From: an uncultured Bacteroides sp.
GTDB lineage: Bacteria; Bacteroidota; Bacteroidia; Bacteroidales; Bacteroidaceae
Length of the DNA stretch: 64,000 nucleotides
Reading direction: 5' to 3'
Assembly: GCA_947038155.1 (NCBI GenBank)
Contig: CAMQVH010000006.1
Coordinates: 62,001 to 126,000 of the forward strand
This document shows, piece by piece, positions 37,539 to 45,412 of the stretch. Position 1 is the stretch's first letter. Every line of letters starts with the position of its first letter. A model generated the notes under the pieces. The model ran no database searches and was not told the origin of the DNA. It worked only from the letters and a program-made list of their open reading frames with translations. The position numbers were made by a program, and so were the translations under genes.

Positions 37539-38459
37539 TTAGCGCATTTCTGTATATTTGAACTTGTCCATGTCTCCGTAGTCGAGGTTTTCACCAGCCA
37601 TACCCCAGATGAACATATAGTTGCTTGTTCCGGCAGCAGCGTGGATAGACCATTCCGGTGACATGATAGCCTGTTCGTTCTGCATCCATACGATGCGTTC
37701 TTCCTGAGGTTCGCCCATGAAATGACAGATGGCGTTGTCGGCAGGCACGTTGAAATAGAAGTAGGCTTCCACACGACGGCTGTGAGTGTGAGCCGGCATT
37801 GTGTTCCATACGCTACCCGGTTTCAGTTCGGTCAATCCCATTTGCAGTTGGCAAGGACCTTCTTCAAGTACATTGTTTACAATCAACTGGTTGATAACGC
37901 GGTCGTTACTTTCTTCCATCTTTCCTGCTGCGAAAGAGTTAGCTTTCAGAGAACCTTTGCGTCCGTCGATAGTAATCAACTGAGTCTTGTATTCCTTGTG
38001 GGCAGTAGCGGAATTGATATAGAACTTGGCGGGATTACTTGAATCTTTGCTTTTGAAAGTCACTTTCTGCTTGCCTCTACCTACGTACAGAGCATCTTTG
38101 AATTTCAAAGTATATTCTTTTCCGTCAACAGTTACGATACCTTCGCCACCAATGTTGATGACACCCAGTTCGCGACGTTCCAGGAAGAATTTAGCTTTTA
38201 GCGGGTCGATAGTTTCCAGTACCAATTCTTTCGTTGCAGGAACAGCACCACCGAAGATAAGACGGTCGTACATAGAATAAGTAAGGTTGATTTCGTTCGG
38301 AGCCATTACTTTTTCCATCAGGAAGCTACTACGCAGGCGGTTTGTATCATACGTTTTCACGTCTTGCGGACTGCAAGCCACTTGCATCTTGTAATTCACC
38401 TGGGCAGAAGCAGATATAGCTGCGATGCCCAACATCATTGCAATTGCTAATTTTTTCAT
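37539..38459 (-). CDS. kduI: 5-dehydro-4-deoxy-D-glucuronate isomerase (KduI) with N-terminal signal peptide
   Basis: '[42 protein letters not shown]', '[15 protein letters not shown]'; N-terminal [19 protein letters not shown]. Confidence 0.92.
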   Translation of the reverse strand: MKKLAIAMMLGIAAISASAQVNYKMQVACSPQDVKTYDTNRLRSSFLMEKVMAPNEINLTYSMYDRLIFGGAVPATKELVLETIDPLKAKFFLERRELGVINIGGEGIVTVDGKEYTLKFKDALYVGRGKQKVTFKSKDSSNPAKFYINSATAHKEYKTQLITIDGRKGSLKANSFAAGKMEESNDRVINQLIVNNVLEEGPCQLQMGLTELKPGSVWNTMPAHTHSRRVEAYFYFNVPADNAICHFMGEPQEERIVWMQNEQAIMSPEWSIHAAAGTSNYMFIWGMAGENLDYGDMDKFKYTEMR

Positions 38460-38522
38460 CTTTCGAATTTTTATTTGGATTATATATTATATACTACTTA
38501 TTGTCAGTTGCGGGTTTTCAAC

Positions 38523-39929
38523 TTATTCCTTATTACTGTTCAATGCATTTTTCGCATCGTTTCTAGTCATGCGGATACGGTTGTAGATTGCCATTCCGAG
38601 TGCAAGAACCACGAGGATGGCAGGACCGATAATCTTCAAACTATAAGTCAGGTGGAAGATACCCCAGCAGAAAAGGCTGGAAGCGAAGTCGAGTGCGCCG
38701 CCTTCAAAGCCTGCGGGAATATTCACTGTCTGGTCGCCCGTAGCGTCATATACGTCTTTAGCGGCCAAGGTGAAGAATCCGGCAAGTTCAGTCACGAAAT
38801 ACAGACCGACGATTAATGCTACCAAGCCGATAATGAATGACTTCACTACGTTACCTTTTGTAATAGGCAGAATCATCGGGAACAAATAGAACATACCTGC
38901 CAGGGAAGCCAGCGGTAAGAAACGGTTGCCCGGGAGGATAACTGCAAGGAAAATGGTTACAGGAATCAAAAGCAATGAAACCACCAGCGTAGTCGGGTGA
39001 CCGATAACCAGTGCAGGGCTCATACCGATGCTCAGACCTGTATTGTTCTTATATTTTTTAGCGATAAGTTCGCGGGTAGCGTCAGAGATAGGTTTCAAAC
39101 CTTCGATGAAAAGACTGGTGATGCGGGGAATCAATTCCATTACCGCACCCATCTTGATACCCAGTCCGAGAATGCCCGGAATACTGTCTACCACTTCTTT
39201 CCAGCTTCCGCAGCCCAATGCCCCGATAGCACAGCCAATCACGATACCCAGGAACAACGGCTCGCCCATCAGACCGAATTTCTTCTTCATACCTTCCGAG
39301 TCGATATTCAGTTTATCGAATCCCGGAATCATATCGAGCAGTTTGTTGATAACAATAGCGAACGGAACAAAACTTTGGCAGAACGGTTGAGGAATAGAGA
39401 TGCCGTCCATTTTATCATAGAACTTCTGGAAAGCGGGAGTGGTCATATCAGCCATTACCAGCGTAATGATGTAGCAGATGATGGCAGCGAAGAATCCCCA
39501 ATAGATATTGTCGGAAGCAAAATAAACGATGGCTCCGATAAATGCGAAGTGCCAATAGTTCCAAAGGTCGATATTGACAGTACGTGTTGTCTTGGTAACC
39601 AACATAAGGATGTTGACACCCAGGCAAACCGGGATAATGAAAGCACCGACCGAAGTATTGTAGGCTACTGCTGCTGCAGACGGCCAACCCATGTCGAAAA
39701 TACCCAGTTCCAATCCGTAGATTTCTACCATTTTACTTAGTGCAGGGCCCAGGCTGCTGGTAAGCAATGCTGTCACTACCGACAATCCGACGAAACCGAC
39801 ACCTACTAATAAACCGCTTTTCAGCGCTTTAGCAAATTTAATTCCGATACATACTCCTAAAATTGTGAAAATGACCGGCATCATCACTGCCGCCCCAAGA
39901 CCGATAATGTACTTGAATACTTCTTCCAT
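38523..39929 (-). CDS. PTS galactitol-type IIC-like permease (orphan)
   Basis: 'GAAVMMPVIFTILGVCIGIKFAKALKSGLLVGVGFVGLSVV...DMGWPSAAAVAYNTSVGAFIIP', typical of EIIC-GAT; no IIA/IIB genes in the window. Confidence 0.85.
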   Translation of the reverse strand: MEEVFKYIIGLGAAVMMPVIFTILGVCIGIKFAKALKSGLLVGVGFVGLSVVTALLTSSLGPALSKMVEIYGLELGIFDMGWPSAAAVAYNTSVGAFIIPVCLGVNILMLVTKTTRTVNIDLWNYWHFAFIGAIVYFASDNIYWGFFAAIICYIITLVMADMTTPAFQKFYDKMDGISIPQPFCQSFVPFAIVINKLLDMIPGFDKLNIDSEGMKKKFGLMGEPLFLGIVIGCAIGALGCGSWKEVVDSIPGILGLGIKMGAVMELIPRITSLFIEGLKPISDATRELIAKKYKNNTGLSIGMSPALVIGHPTTLVVSLLLIPVTIFLAVILPGNRFLPLASLAGMFYLFPMILPITKGNVVKSFIIGLVALIVGLYFVTELAGFFTLAAKDVYDATGDQTVNIPAGFEGGALDFASSLFCWGIFHLTYSLKIIGPAILVVLALGMAIYNRIRMTRNDAKNALNSNKE

Positions 39930-40003
39930 TCTGTTCTATTTTTTCTCTGTTTTTAATGATAAATTACTGTGTTTCCCCAGAGGGTATTAGTTGTAAACCG
40001 TGC

Positions 40004-40035
40004 CAAAAGTACGACCTTTTCCGCTTTCTTCCAAA
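40004..40035 (-). promoter_or_regulatory. Bacteroides-type promoter for the IIC-like / kduI / MFS genes
   Basis: Minus-strand -33 TTTG (40032-40035), 20-bp spacer, -7 TACTTTTG (40004-40011). Confidence 0.65.
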
Positions 40036-40064
40036 ACGAAACTATTAATTTATGAGATATTGCA

Positions 40065-40084
40065 TCAAAAATGGACATTTTTGA
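40065..40084. promoter_or_regulatory. Perfect 9-bp-arm palindrome in the divergent promoter region
   Basis: TCAAAAATG-GA-CATTTTTGA. Confidence 0.55.
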
Positions 40085-40124
40085 CGTTTGCGTGCACAAA
40101 ATTAGTCGTTTCCGTGCACGAAAA
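40083..40124. promoter_or_regulatory. Direct repeat pair spaced 22 bp, each with a CGTGCAC core
   Basis: GACGTTTGCGTGCACAAAA (from 40083) and GTCGTTTCCGTGCACGAAAA (from 40105). Confidence 0.6.
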
Positions 40125-40158
40125 ACAAAAAATGCACCTACTTGATTAAAAAATCCAA
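40120..40158 (+). promoter_or_regulatory. Candidate activator operator (two direct half-sites 21 bp apart) upstream of GH105
   Basis: GAAAAACAAAAAATGCAC (40120-40137) and CTTGATTAAAAAATCCAA (40141-40158); then 21 bp to -7 TACTTTCG (40180-40187). Confidence 0.55.
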
Positions 40159-40230
40159 CTGGCTTTAGCGGAAAAACACTACTTTCGTAGCGTGAAAGAC
40201 TCGTATGTTTAATCCTTAAAATAACAAACC

Positions 40231-41430
40231 ATGAGACGAATCCTTTTTTATAATTTTTTTATATTGGCTCTACTGGTCACAATAGCCCTTCCGGCATCCT
40301 CCCGGCAGGTAGACAGCAAGCTGCCCTGGTCTGTGCGGATGACTGAATCGGAGATGATTCGCTATCCCGAATCCTGGCAACTCGACTTCCAGCCGAAGTT
40401 GAAGTGGGATTATTGCCACGGATTGGAACTGGGAGCCATGCTTGACGTTTACGATATGTATGGCGACAAGAAAATTCGCGATTATGCCATCGCGTACGCA
40501 GACACGATGGTACACGATGACGGAACGATTACCGCTTATAAATTAACCGATTACAGTCTCGACCGCATCAACTCCGGAAAGATTCTTTTCCGTATCTATG
40601 AGCAGACGAAGAATCCTAAATATAAGAAAGCGCTCGATTTGCTTTACAGCCAGTTTGCGGGACAGCCCCGCAACGCGGACGGCGGTTTCTGGCACAAGAA
40701 GATTTATCCCCATCAGATGTGGCTGGACGGCCTTTATATGGGGGCTCCTTTCTATGCGGAATATGCGTTCCGCAACAATCTTCCGCAGGACTATGCGGAT
40801 GTTATCAATCAGTTTGTCACTTGTGCCCGTCATACATACGACCCCAAAAACGGTCTGTACCGTCACGCTGCCGACGTAAGCCGCACTGAACGCTGGGCTG
40901 ACCCGGTGACCGGACAATCCAAGCACAGTTGGGGACGTGCTATGGGGTGGTATGCCATGGCTTTGGTGGATGCTTTGGAGTTTATCCCGAAGCATGAGGC
41001 CGGAAGAGATTCCCTGCTTGCCATTCTGGATAACATTGCCGTTCAAGTGAAGAAACTGCAAGACCCGAAGACCGGGGGATGGTATCAAGTGCTTGACAAG
41101 AGTGGTGAGAAAGGGAATTATCTTGAATCATCCTGTTCCGCTATGTTTGTTTATTCCTTATTCAAGGCAGTCCGTTTGGGGTATATTGATAAGTCTTACC
41201 TTGGCGTAGCATTAAAAGGATACAAGGGTTTTCTGGATAACTTTATTGAAGTAGATGGAAACGGATTGGTAACCGTCACCAAAGCCTGTGCCGTAGCCGG
41301 ACTGGGAGGAAAGGTGTACCGTTCCGGTGATTATGAGTATTATATCAACGAAACTATCCGTAATAACGATCCCAAAGCTGTAGGACCTTTTATCATGGCG
41401 AGCTTGGAATACGAACGCTTACAAAAATAA
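40231..41430 (+). CDS. Glycoside hydrolase family 88/105 protein (unsaturated rhamnogalacturonyl/galacturonyl hydrolase)
   Basis: 'WDYCHGLELGAMLDVYDMYGDKKIRDYAIAYADTM', 'MWLDGLYMGAPFYAEYA', 'HSWGRAMGWYAMALVDALEFIP'. Confidence 0.92.
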   Translation: MRRILFYNFFILALLVTIALPASSRQVDSKLPWSVRMTESEMIRYPESWQLDFQPKLKWDYCHGLELGAMLDVYDMYGDKKIRDYAIAYADTMVHDDGTITAYKLTDYSLDRINSGKILFRIYEQTKNPKYKKALDLLYSQFAGQPRNADGGFWHKKIYPHQMWLDGLYMGAPFYAEYAFRNNLPQDYADVINQFVTCARHTYDPKNGLYRHAADVSRTERWADPVTGQSKHSWGRAMGWYAMALVDALEFIPKHEAGRDSLLAILDNIAVQVKKLQDPKTGGWYQVLDKSGEKGNYLESSCSAMFVYSLFKAVRLGYIDKSYLGVALKGYKGFLDNFIEVDGNGLVTVTKACAVAGLGGKVYRSGDYEYYINETIRNNDPKAVGPFIMASLEYERLQK

Positions 41431-41439
41431 TTTCTACCG

Positions 41440-42411
41440 ATGAAAAGGGTGTTTTTTAAAGGAATGATGTTGTTGCTCCTGTCTGGTGTGGGAGCAACAT
41501 CGGTCTATTCACAACAACAGCAACGCAAAGACACGTTAGTCGTCACACGCGACGGGACAGGAGATTACCGCAATATTCAGGAAGCAGTGGAAGCTGTCCG
41601 CGCTTTTATGGACTACACGGTGACTATCTATATAAAGAACGGTACGTACAAAGAAAAACTGGTGATTCCCTCTTGGGTGAAGAACGTACAGTTGGTAGGC
41701 GAAGATGCAGAAAAGACGATTATCACGTACGATGACCATGCCAATATCAACAAAATGGGAACGTTCCGCACCTATACCGTCAAGGTGGAAGGCAATGACG
41801 TCACTTTCAGAGACTTGACGATTGAGAATAATGCGGCTCCTTTGGGGCAGGCGGTGGCTCTTCACACCGAAGGCGACCGGCTGATGTTCGTCAATTGCCG
41901 CTTTCTCGGTAATCAGGATACTGTCTATACAGGTTCGGAAGGAGACTGTCTTTTATTCACCAACTGCTATATAGAAGGTACTACCGACTTTATTTTCGGT
42001 CCTTCTACGGCACTTTTTGAATATTGCGAACTGCATAGCAAACGTGATTCGTATATCACCGCCGCTTCGACTCCTCAAAATGAAGAGTTTGGCTATGTCT
42101 TCAAAAACTGTAAACTGACCGCTGCTCCGGGAGTGAAAAAGGTATATCTAGGTCGCCCTTGGCGTCCGTACGCCGCTACGGTGTTTATCAATTGTGAGTT
42201 TGGCGGCCATATCCGCCCCGAAGGATGGCATAACTGGAAGAATCCGGAGAATGAAAAGACAGCCCGTTATGCGGAATTTGGAAATACAGGCGAAGGTGCA
42301 GGTACATCGGGACGTGTGACATGGGGGAAACAACTCACAAAAAAGGAAGCATTGAGGTACACTCCGGAGAATATCTTTAAAGAAAGCAGTAACTGGTATC
42401 CCTATAAGTAG
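41440..42411 (+). CDS. Pectinesterase (CE8)
   Basis: 'VTRDGTGDYRNIQEAVEAV', 'NCRFLGNQDTVYT', 'YIEGTTDFIFGPSTALFE', 'YLGRPWRPYAATVFINC'. Confidence 0.93.
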   Translation: MKRVFFKGMMLLLLSGVGATSVYSQQQQRKDTLVVTRDGTGDYRNIQEAVEAVRAFMDYTVTIYIKNGTYKEKLVIPSWVKNVQLVGEDAEKTIITYDDHANINKMGTFRTYTVKVEGNDVTFRDLTIENNAAPLGQAVALHTEGDRLMFVNCRFLGNQDTVYTGSEGDCLLFTNCYIEGTTDFIFGPSTALFEYCELHSKRDSYITAASTPQNEEFGYVFKNCKLTAAPGVKKVYLGRPWRPYAATVFINCEFGGHIRPEGWHNWKNPENEKTARYAEFGNTGEGAGTSGRVTWGKQLTKKEALRYTPENIFKESSNWYPYK

Positions 42412-42453
42412 AAACATTAGCGCTTCTGACAGGCGCTACGATACGAAATGTCT

Positions 42454-42559
42454 GTTTCTGGTCTTGAAACCATTTGTTTCATCGCTTGCGACTGTTGTTT
42501 CCATTAATTGAAACTAGAGTTTCTTCAGCAGGAAACAAAATGTTTCATGTCATTGAACA
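42454..42559. repeat. Second ~22-bp-period dyad array (GTTTC-N6/8-GAAAC-like units)
   Basis: Units begin at 42454, 42476 (degenerate), 42497, 42519, 42542. Confidence 0.75.
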
Positions 42560-42648
42560 CTTTGTTCCGATAAGGATGAGCAAACTTGGATACGAGAGAA
42601 ACGTAGCTTCCGGTAGCTTCTGGAAATAAAGGAATAAAGAAGGTTGGG

Positions 42649-42692
42649 AAGCGGTGATAGGTGATAGGTTGAAAAATAACCTATCACCGCTT
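42649..42692. repeat. Inverted repeat with alternative registers, GGTGATAGGT-based
   Basis: AAGCGGTGATAGG ... CCTATCACCGCTT (13-bp perfect) overlapping GGTGATAGGTT-gaaaaat-AACCTATCACC; another GGTGATAGGT follows at ~42726. Confidence 0.75.
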
Positions 42693-42791
42693 GAAATGCC
42701 GATGAATAGGGCGTTTGATGGATGCCGGTGATAGGTGAAAGAGAAAAATGATTTTTTATTATAGAGTATAGCATAAAGAAAATGAAAGAAA

Positions 42792-44531
42792 ATGAAAGAA
42801 AATAGAAGTAAATTAGTACTGTTGTTGGCAGTTACCTTTGTTCTCTGCTCTGCATTTCGCGCGGACAAGCCTGTCGTAACTATCTTTATGATAGGGGATT
42901 CGACTATGGCTAACAAGAAGTTGGACGGCGGAAATCCCGAACGTGGCTGGGGAATGGTACTTCCCGGATTTTTTTCCGAGGACATAAAGATAGACAATCA
43001 TGCTGCCAACGGACGCAGTTCCAAGAGTTTTATCTCCGAAGGACGTTGGGCAAAAGTCATCTCCAAAGTGAAGAAAGGTGATTATGTCTTTATCCAGTTC
43101 GGACATAATGATGAAAAGGCGGATTCTACCCGACACACAGAGCCGGGAACTACTTTCGATGACAATCTCCGCCGATATGTAAACGAAACCCGCGCGAAAG
43201 GCGGCATCCCCGTATTGTTCAATTCCATCGTCCGCCGTAACTTCGTCCAACCGCAGGATGCCTCTATCACTAAGGATATCCGCCGGACACCAGGGGAAAA
43301 AGAGCAACCCAAAGAAGGGACGGTCTTGTTCGATACGCATGGAGCTTATTTGGATTCTCCACGCAATGTAGCGAAAGAGCTCGGAGTCGTATTTATTGAT
43401 ATGAACAAAATCACTCACGACCTGGTGCAAGAGCTCGGACCGGTAGAATCGAAAAAGCTTTTTATGTTTGTCGCCCCCAATCAGATTCCCGCTTTTCCGA
43501 AAGGCCGTGAAGACAATACCCATTTGAATGTCTATGGAGCGCGAACCATCGCAGGCCTGGCTGTCGATGCCATCGGCAGGGAAATTCCCGAATTGGCAAA
43601 ATATATCCGTCATTACGATTATGTGGTAGCCCAAGACGGTAGCGGTGATTTCTTTACCGTGCAGGAAGCTATCAATGCTGTCCCCGACTTCCGTAAAAAT
43701 ACCCGTACCACGATTCTCGTTCGCAAAGGCACTTACAAAGAAAAGATAATCATCCCTGAAAGTAAGATTAATATCTCCTTGATAGGAGAGGAGGGCGCAG
43801 TATTGACTAATGACGATTTCGCCAATAAGAAAAACGTATTCGGTGAAAATATGGGAACTTCCGGTTCGTCCGGTTGTTATGTCTATGCCCCGGACTTCTA
43901 TGCGGAGAATATCACATTCGAGAACTCATCCGGTCCCGTAGGGCAAGCTGTCGCCTGCTTTGTCTCTGCCGACCGTGCATTTTTCAAGAATTGCCGCTTC
44001 TTAGGCTTCCAGGATACCCTCTACACTTACGGCAAACAAAGCCGCCAATATTACGAAGACTGCTACATCGAAGGAACGGTAGATTTTATCTTCGGCTGGT
44101 CTACGGCTGTGTTCAATCGCTGCCATATTCACAGCAAGCGTGACGGCTATGTGACCGCTCCTTCTACCGACAAAGGAAAAAAATACGGTTATGTCTTTTA
44201 CGACTGCAAGCTCACCGCAGAACCGGAAGCTACAAAAGTGTATCTTTCCCGTCCCTGGCGTCCGTATGCGCAAGCTGTATTCATCCGTTGCGAACTTGGC
44301 AGACATATTCTTCCCGTTGGCTGGAACAACTGGGGTAAGAAGGAAAACGAGAAAACTGCCTTTTATGCCGAATATGAGAGCCGTGGCGAAGGAGCCAATC
44401 CAAAAGCGCGTGCCGCTTTCTCCCGTCAGTTGAAGAACCTGAAGGGATATGAGATAAAAACAGTCCTGGCAGGAGGTGATGATTGGAATCCGGTAGAAGA
44501 GGGAAATAAGTTGTTGGATGTAAGACGTTGA
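42792..44531 (+). CDS. Two-domain pectin esterase: CE12 SGNH acetylesterase + CE8 pectin methylesterase
   Basis: N-terminal SGNH 'FMIGDSTMANK', 'GRSSKSFISEGRW', 'FIQFGHNDEK', 'DNTHLNVYGA'; C-terminal CE8 'VVAQDGSGDFFTVQEAINAV', 'YLSRPWRPYAQAVFIRCE'. Confidence 0.93.
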   Translation: MKENRSKLVLLLAVTFVLCSAFRADKPVVTIFMIGDSTMANKKLDGGNPERGWGMVLPGFFSEDIKIDNHAANGRSSKSFISEGRWAKVISKVKKGDYVFIQFGHNDEKADSTRHTEPGTTFDDNLRRYVNETRAKGGIPVLFNSIVRRNFVQPQDASITKDIRRTPGEKEQPKEGTVLFDTHGAYLDSPRNVAKELGVVFIDMNKITHDLVQELGPVESKKLFMFVAPNQIPAFPKGREDNTHLNVYGARTIAGLAVDAIGREIPELAKYIRHYDYVVAQDGSGDFFTVQEAINAVPDFRKNTRTTILVRKGTYKEKIIIPESKINISLIGEEGAVLTNDDFANKKNVFGENMGTSGSSGCYVYAPDFYAENITFENSSGPVGQAVACFVSADRAFFKNCRFLGFQDTLYTYGKQSRQYYEDCYIEGTVDFIFGWSTAVFNRCHIHSKRDGYVTAPSTDKGKKYGYVFYDCKLTAEPEATKVYLSRPWRPYAQAVFIRCELGRHILPVGWNNWGKKENEKTAFYAEYESRGEGANPKARAAFSRQLKNLKGYEIKTVLAGGDDWNPVEEGNKLLDVRR

Positions 44532-44607
44532 CTGATTAGCTCAAACTATTATCTGATACATTATAATTAGTTGCAAGTTTTTTATTATCTTTGTTTCTAT
44601 AAAAACA

Positions 44608-44621
44608 TTCTTTGCAAAGAA
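44608..44621. promoter_or_regulatory. 14-bp perfect palindrome between the -7 box and RBS of the MNT/HEPN operon
   Basis: TTCTTTGCAAAGAA; -7-like TATCTTTG at 44586-44593; RBS AAAGGAGA follows. Confidence 0.5.
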
Positions 44622-44635
44622 AGGAGATATGACGG

Positions 44636-44950
44636 ATGAGAAGAAACGAGATTGTAGATATGATACGCAACACCCTTCGGCAGGTAGCCCCCAACTCCCA
44701 AACCATACTTTATGGCTCGGAAGCCCGCGGGGATGCACGTCCGGATAGTGACATTGATTTGCTTATTTTGGTGGATGAACCACAACTCACTCCCGAACGT
44801 GAGCAGGAAATAATTCGTCCACTTTATGAATTGGAAGTAAAATTCGGGGTTATTATCAGTCCTATGATTATGCTACGTAAGTTATGGGAAAATCGTCCCT
44901 TTCAGACACCTTTTTCTCTAAATGTAATGAATGAGGGGATTATATTATGA
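44636..44950 (+). CDS. MNT-type nucleotidyltransferase (antitoxin-like)
   Basis: 'ILYGSEARGDARPDSDIDLLIL' = GSx10DxD NTase motif; 4-nt overlap with HEPN gene. Confidence 0.9.
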   Translation: MRRNEIVDMIRNTLRQVAPNSQTILYGSEARGDARPDSDIDLLILVDEPQLTPEREQEIIRPLYELEVKFGVIISPMIMLRKLWENRPFQTPFSLNVMNEGIIL

Positions 44951-45351
44951 AACAGGAATTATCTCCCGAACATCGAATAGCCTTGGTGCAATATCGTTTT
45001 GAACGAGCCTATCTGACACTAAAAGAAGCCGACTATATGCGTAAGGGAGACTTCTTTAATGCAGCTATTAATCGTCTTTATTATGCCTGCTTTTATGCAG
45101 CTACCGGCTTGTTGATATCCAAAGGTATTGATGCCGGTACTCACAACGGAGTGAAAACAATGCTGTCTTATCATTTTGTACGTACTAATCTACTGAGTCT
45201 GGAGCATGGTAGTACATACAGTAATTTGTTTGACAAACGCCATAGTGGAGACTATGAAGATTTCGCTTACTGTGATGCGGCGTTGGTAGATTATCTTTTA
45301 CCTCGTGCGGAAGCTTTTATTAAAGCCGTAGAGATTCTGGCACAAGAATAA
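44947..45351 (+). CDS. HEPN domain-containing protein (toxin-like partner)
   Basis: 'RFERAYLTLKEADYMRKGDFFNAAINRLYYACFYAATGLL' HEPN helix; paired with MNT. Confidence 0.88.
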   Translation: MKQELSPEHRIALVQYRFERAYLTLKEADYMRKGDFFNAAINRLYYACFYAATGLLISKGIDAGTHNGVKTMLSYHFVRTNLLSLEHGSTYSNLFDKRHSGDYEDFAYCDAALVDYLLPRAEAFIKAVEILAQE

Positions 45352-45412
45352 GTATATAATACAAAATTTCTTGTATCTATTTCTAAAGCACTATTAATTA
45401 AGGGCATAATCG

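Noticed and set aside
37336-37542. 68-aa plus-strand ORF between the MFS gene and kduI
   Set aside because: Runs through the long hairpin and into the kduI 3' end on the opposite strand; no RBS or domain.
38997-39740. 247-aa plus-strand ORF opposite the IIC-like permease
   Set aside because: Antisense ORF on a strongly supported membrane protein; composition is typical of a shadow frame.
45359-45376. ATACAA-N6-TTGTAT dyad upstream of the HTCS gene
   Set aside because: Short and AT-rich; could easily arise by chance, and no second copy was found.
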